From Emmonsiellopsis sp. PD_33 (lineage: Eukaryota; Ascomycota; Eurotiomycetes; Onygenales; Ajellomycetaceae), in the NCBI GenBank assembly GCA_032988165.1, contig JANTQF010000186.1, positions 1-64,000 of the forward strand: 64,000 bases of DNA, written 5' to 3'. Under the pieces are notes generated by a model. That model was not told the origin of the DNA and did not search any database. It saw only the letters and a program-made list of their open reading frames with translations. The translations under genes and the position numbers were made by a program. Of the stretch, positions 58,912 to 64,000 are shown piece after piece; within the stretch, counting starts at the first letter, position 1; each line of letters begins with the position of its first letter.

Positions 58912-61900
58912 TTATCTATACCCCATCACCACCCCCGCACCCCCCAACCTCTCCGCATTCTCCATCGCCCACAGCCCTCCGCAAACACACGACCTAAGCA
59001 CCCCAATCCTCGAAACTATTCGAAAAATCGTCGGCGTCTTGGGCAAACTCACCTCCTCAGACACCCCGCAGCACCTCACACACCTCCTCTTCGGTTGCTT
59101 CTCCCCTCCTCCTCCCCCATCCCCTCCCCCTAAAGTGTCCCCCTGAATTACCGCCCGCTTAATAATATCCACCTCATGCGTTCTCTTAAACAACTCCGTC
59201 CGCTTATCCCCACCAACCCCTAACCAGCTATAATCGCCCATCGCCAGCGCCATCCGATCCACCTCTCCACTAATCGCCGGCATCGCCTCGGTCAGTATCG
59301 CCATGACAGCCGGCTGCAGCACGGGCGGGACCGTGCAGGTGATTAGCAGCTCGCGTTCGGGGCCCGAGCGCTCGCCATTGCTGAAGCCGGCGGCCTTGTA
59401 CGATTGGTCGACGATGGCGTCGATGGATTTGATCAGTTTGTCCAGGACGGGTAGTTTTAGCGCTGGCGAGTTTTCGATTGTGTTGGTTATGATTGAGCAG
59501 AGATGGTAGGATTCGCCGGATAGATTTGGGATGGCGTTGAAGAATGAGGGGAGGCGCCGGAGGCACATGTGGATGTAGCGGAGGAAGCAGCGGGAGGGGC
59601 TGGAGAGGAGGATTAGGAGGGGGAGGGATTCGTAGAGTTTGCCTGGGTTATGGTTAGAGGGGGTTGATTTAACTGGGATTGGTGATGGGTGGGTTCGTGC
59701 TGGGGCCGGGGTTATGTGGACATACCTGATTGGGAAAAGGAGTTCCGATCAGTCGGGAGGCTTTCTACTATTTGAAAAATGTCGTCGATTAGGTACTGAA
59801 CGAAATCGAAAATCCACTTGACGTTTCCGAGGACCATGCGGAGGATATCTGAGTAAGCCCTTTCAGTTAGATTATCTATTTAGACATTCCTGTGTATTTT
59901 AACATACCAGGTTCAAAGGGTTCCGATTCCCTGCCGTTCTTGGCCCCGAAATGGAAAGAGTATCCCAATAACATCGAAATTTGTCTGAGGTTGAGTATCA
60001 CCCAAGGCACCGCGGAGTTGATATTCCGTTCGTGGTATTTGGATTTGAATCCGAGAACGGCCTGCATGCTGAGGCATTTCTGGATATAGGTGTTGCCCAT
60101 GAGTTTATCGTGCTCGACGGTAAAGTCAAACTGGCCTAGGAGAATTGTGTAGGCTTCGAGGATGAATGATTTTTGCGCGTCTAAGAGCTTGGTTAGTATA
60201 TTACCGGCTTCATTCCCTAGAGGATTTCCAATGCTCACCAGGAGTTAGCTGTCGCATTATGATCGTGAGAACATCGTCTGTCGTGCTTTCGAGGCAACAC
60301 GCCCGACCAAATGCCAATGCCAACGCTGCCACTGCGCTTGTAAATTTGCCTTTAAAAGGTCAGCGGGGTGATCGGATTTGATTGATTCATTTTGCAAAGG
60401 GCTTACCGTCGTTGTATAAACCATCCTCTGCACCAAATGAATGCTCCATGTGTCTTAAATGTAACTGCCAATCACCATCAATGACCACGGCTAGACAGCC
60501 GTTTGGCGAAAATGCGATATGAAGGCCTTGCGAGAAGTTAATTGAATAAGAACAATCCGACGAGGATCCAGGGCTATGTTACCTGATGTGTCGATCGGGA
60601 AGCTGAACCCAGCGTCTGGCATGCTCGTCACGACATTGACATCTTCATTCTCGCTGAATGGCCTCATCGACCTCGAGTCAAAAAATGATATGGAACTATC
60701 GTCGTACGTAATAGCAAGCACCCTTCCAGCTTCGGCGTAGTCAATCGAGACGACGAATCTGTCGAAATATATATCTTCCTGTCTTCGGAGGGCCATTTTG
60801 GGCTAGAATAATAGTGTTAATCTCTCTCCAAGGGGTACTAATAATCACAAACGCAAAATTGGTATGGCGCTCACCTTGGGGTTGGAATCGGTTTTCTTCG
60901 ACGTCACTTCATCGAAGGCAGAATGCAAAGGTAGTGTTTGACCCGTCGAATCCAATTGCCATCGCAGAAGAACGCTCGAGGGCCCAGGCGGGGGTGGTTG
61001 TCCGACCTGGCTATGAACTGGTACGGACGACACAACAAAAATGCAATGGCCAGGGGTTTGTGTCCCCGAGCCCTCAGGCGATACGGGTATAATTTCTAGA
61101 TGGGTTAGGTTATAAATTGCACCATTGGCCTGTGAAAAACCTGTAAGGTTTTCCACTTCATGCCCTGGAGGATGGAAAACTGTGCTCAGGGTTTCGGTTT
61201 TGATATTCGTCACCTGAAAACTAGGCGTTGGAAAAGCCGAGTTCGGCTTTGTCTTTGGATCGCATTCTGGCGGGTCCCATTTAATATGGACACGGTATAT
61301 GCACAGTTTCCCACATGCGGAGTGAGTGGCTATCAGAATTCCAGGTCCTATTGAGAAAAAAATTGTCACGGTTTAGAATATACCAATCATATCTTTTATC
61401 AGTGGAAGCTCACCTTCAGGGGATATGCAAGGAGAAATAGCAGCATGCGTCAGCACTCCATCAGAATAGCCAGGATTCTTCAATTCTGCGGAAATCTCCG
61501 TCCACTTTGACTCGCGGACCTGGTAATGGAGCTTGAGGTTGCCAGATTTGGTTACGACAACGAGAGTCGACTTGTTCGCAGGATGTAGTGGGCCCAGAGG
61601 GCGTCGTCGATACGGTGGATAGCTCCATCGGCCATTTACTCGTGTTGCTGTGTGGAAGGCATGAAGCTAAAAATCATGGTTAATATCCGTGAATGCAAAC
61701 ACATATTGGGGTGGGATTTTGCTTACAGGCCGGTTGATGTTTAACCACATCAATCCAATAGGCTGAGCACCGTCGTCGTCGTCGGCATCCGTAGATGCTC
61801 GACGTGAGGGCGTAAAGGCGTTCAGCGCAATCAGGGACACAATGATAGAAATACTCCCGGAGGAATACACGACGGCAAGTTCAGATCCAGTTTCGTTCCA

Positions 61901-62270
61901 CTGAATATGGACTATGGTATGGCCAGCGTGAGCATCCACAATCTGGTCGACAGGAGTATCCCCGCTCAGACCCCATTTTCCATCTTCTGGATTGCAGAAA
62001 AGGTAGCGGATGAAGAGCCGTTGGCCATCTTGAGAGACATATGCAATTGCCCCTAACCTTGACCATGCAATTTTCCTAGTGCATGTCAGCGACGTGATAG
62101 AAAAATGGGCTAGAAACTTTTACATACTGACAACATCCCGAGATCCGTAGGTCATCGAGCCTCTGATGCAGACCTTTGACGGCGGGGGCGGCTTCAATCC
62201 CAAGCTCAAGGGAAGTTGGGTCGCCGAACAGGTCGTCCACATTGAGGGTATCCTCCATAATTATAGGCAT
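58912..62270 (-). CDS. MED16: Mediator complex subunit 16 (Sin4 / Med16)
   Basis: Ten exons: 62270-62128, 62075-61727, 61666-61414, 61347-60875, 60802-60583, 60526-60407, 60349-60239, 60180-59908, 59848-59726 and 59642-58912; all junctions are in phase, product 931 aa. The N-terminus reads MPIIMEDTLNVDDLFGD followed by KGLHQRLDDLRISGCCQ, which continues over the first intron into KIAWSRLGAIAYVSQDG, the conserved opening of fungal Med16. A WD40-like beta-propeller region (HIQWNETGSELAVVYSSG, FSPNGCLAVVIDGDWQLHL) fills the first half and helices the second. Exon 10 adds Gly-rich sequence (GGGDGGGGG) and a C-terminal basic, Cys-containing segment (KRRCVRCCG). Known role: tail module of Mediator, linking activators to RNA polymerase II. 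Confidence 0.92.
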
Positions 62271-64000
62271 GCCAGCAGTGTCTTAAGAAAGATACTTTCA
62301 CAACTGCCGTCAAGGGATAATAATTCCAGCCCGTACCGTGCAGCCCGCTGCATCAGGGTCTGTAATGGCGGGGGGAATGGATTGGTGCAGTGATGCGTGT
62401 ATGGATGGAAGGGGGGGTGATGCTTCAGCTATATATGACTCCTGGAGATAGCATAACCATATCTGCTGGCATCGTTTAAACTATACATAACCAGCAGAGT
62501 ATCCAGGTATGTTCAGTTGGTCAATCAGCCATGAAGTATATCTCGTTTGGCCGATTGGCGGCTATCCAGGCCGACATAGGCGCATGACTAAGGGATGATG
62601 TAACCGTATTAGCCGCATCATGTGACCTAGCGTTTGCGTATCCCAGACAACCACGCACGCGCTAAACCCTGTTCGGTTAGGCTGCCGGAGCCGCCAATAT
62701 CAGAGCCTCCTTCTGTCGTTGCTTCATCCGCCGTCCAGGAGACTTTCTTTGCCTGTGCGACGGTCACCTCAGCGGGGATGCAGGTCTAACATGGGAGTTT
62801 CCAAGCCCCATACACGTTCTTTTTGTTGCTGATGGCAGTGTACGGATTTGCCCAGTTTGCAGGTTTTCCCTGGTGACAGACACGACGTTTTACGGGGGGA
62901 TCATCATTTCTCCAAACACGTCTCGTCCTGTTTGCCTGTCATAATCCCACAGTTTTGGAGAGTGGAATCTGTTAACCCTGGCCACATTTCCTCTATTTCC
63001 AAGAAAATAAACAAAGGAAGCTACCGGCTTGTGGCCATCTATTAAACCCGGAGCCCCTTCGGAGCGAAAGTTCCCCATCAGGAGCCAGCCCTCTGGGCAG
63101 TGGAAAAAATATGAAGGTTTCCCCCGTGGACAATCTCTACGCATGCCAGAATCCCCTTGTATCCACTGGGGGCGAGGAATCGACGGGGACCACAGGTGGT
63201 GCGGACGTCATTTGATAAGCCACCAATTTGGGTACTGGTATTTCCTTGTTGGCCGTGTGATAGCCGGAGTGATGGGCACCAGAATGCGACGGCCATCGAA
63301 AGGTTACTGTCAGAGCGATACCAGGTCGGGTGTCTGGACTGCCGACCGGGCGCTGGGGATGTACTTTTCATACGACCCGTCTGCTTCCGGCGTCGAGTGA
63401 CTGGGAAAGTACAGGCATATAGAGAACAAGGAGCTCAAAGCAAAGGGGCGTTTGTAGTTTTCCATAAAACTAATAAAGACCGTGGTCCTGCTCCTCGACG
63501 AGTCCGTCTATATATAGATCCAGACATTCAAAGTCAGTCCCAGCTGGCATAGTATTGACTCAAGAGGCCTCGAAATCGCCGGGCCGTGTTTTTTGGCGGC
63601 TGCCACCCCAATCTGCCGTAGTATATGACCCATCCCCCCTCCCATCCGGCCTCGGTGCAGCGGTGTTCCTCGATATCAGCATCGTCTGGTGTTTGTTTTG
63701 TTTTGTTGTGGTCAAAATAAACCCTGGCGCCGGCTGGATCGGGACTAGCGCGCCCGAGATACTTCAGTCTTCCCGTCATCCCCTCGCTGCACCTCCATCA
63801 AGTTGTCAACCTCCCGCAGCCTCATTGTCGCCGTCTCCCCACGCGCTCCCGTCGCCCTCAGCCATCCTGTCCATCTCCTGTCGAGTCTGCGCCCGTCTGA
63901 TGGCCTGCTATATCCTCATGATTTAGTGCCCAGCCTTACCTAGCGACCTCACTGTTCCCTCACGTTTTTCTCGCGCCCGCCAGCTCGCAGGACACGACGA
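62271..64000. other. Intergenic, MED16 promoter and possible leader of a gene beyond the right edge
   Basis: No gene supported. Several frames of 60-130 codons overlap on both strands without family resemblance or splice context. The last ~240 bp (63,760-64,000) are C/T-rich on the plus strand, which in this genome precedes start codons, so a plus-strand gene may start just outside. Confidence 0.45.

Overview
The window looks like a chromosome segment of a filamentous ascomycete. Genes have many short introns (about 45-170 bp) with GT..AG ends and CTAAC-like branch points. The intact proteins (Puf6, Pol X with BRCT, Atp10, Gos1, Rpl35, Med16) read as Eurotiomycete-like. GC-rich gene blocks next to a long, AT-rich, CpG-free transposon block suggest an onygenalean mould of the Blastomyces/Histoplasma group. 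That assignment is inference from memory of those genomes; nothing in the window proves it.

Left gene block (1-17,046). A secreted Thr/Pro/Lys-rich repeat protein runs off the left edge on the minus strand. It is followed by Puf6 (ribosome biogenesis, +), a large low-complexity coiled-coil protein (+), an intron-containing tRNA-Leu(UAG) (-), an 8-exon protein combining a BED-like finger with a Zn2Cys6-like cluster (-), a 4-exon BRCT family X DNA polymerase (-), and the mitochondrial ATP synthase assembly factor Atp10 (+), which shares a divergent promoter with the polymerase.

Transposon block (about 17,100-55,780). I read no CpG between 17,386 and 55,782, and the coding remains are full of stops. 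The structure resolves as nested insertions. The outermost unit is a minus-strand Helitron, remaining at 48,343-about 55,600 and 28,620-28,977. It was split by a minus-strand Ty3/gypsy element (28,978-48,342; 174-bp LTRs; 4-bp target duplication CCAT). The gypsy was in turn split by an 10.9-kb hAT element, copy B (33,276-44,208; exact 8-bp target duplication). A second 11.3-kb hAT, copy A (17,329-28,619), lies in the left tip of the Helitron with a 7/8-matching 8-bp duplication. Each hAT carries, left to right, two minus-strand paralogous genes of unknown function, one plus-strand gene of unknown function and a BED-finger hAT transposase. A 16-bp palindrome, TTGAACTTAAGTTCAA, recurs through both hAT copies in introns and spacers. 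These cargo-bearing hAT elements with their shared palindrome are the best candidate for something not previously described.

Right gene block (55,851-64,000). The Golgi SNARE Gos1 (-) and ribosomal protein L35 (+) are divergent, followed by the 10-exon Mediator subunit Med16 (-). The last 1.7 kb is gene-free to my reading and ends in a pyrimidine-rich stretch that may be the leader of a gene beyond the edge.

The host genes are ordinary housekeeping genes and stay intact up to within about 280 bp of the mutated block on either side.
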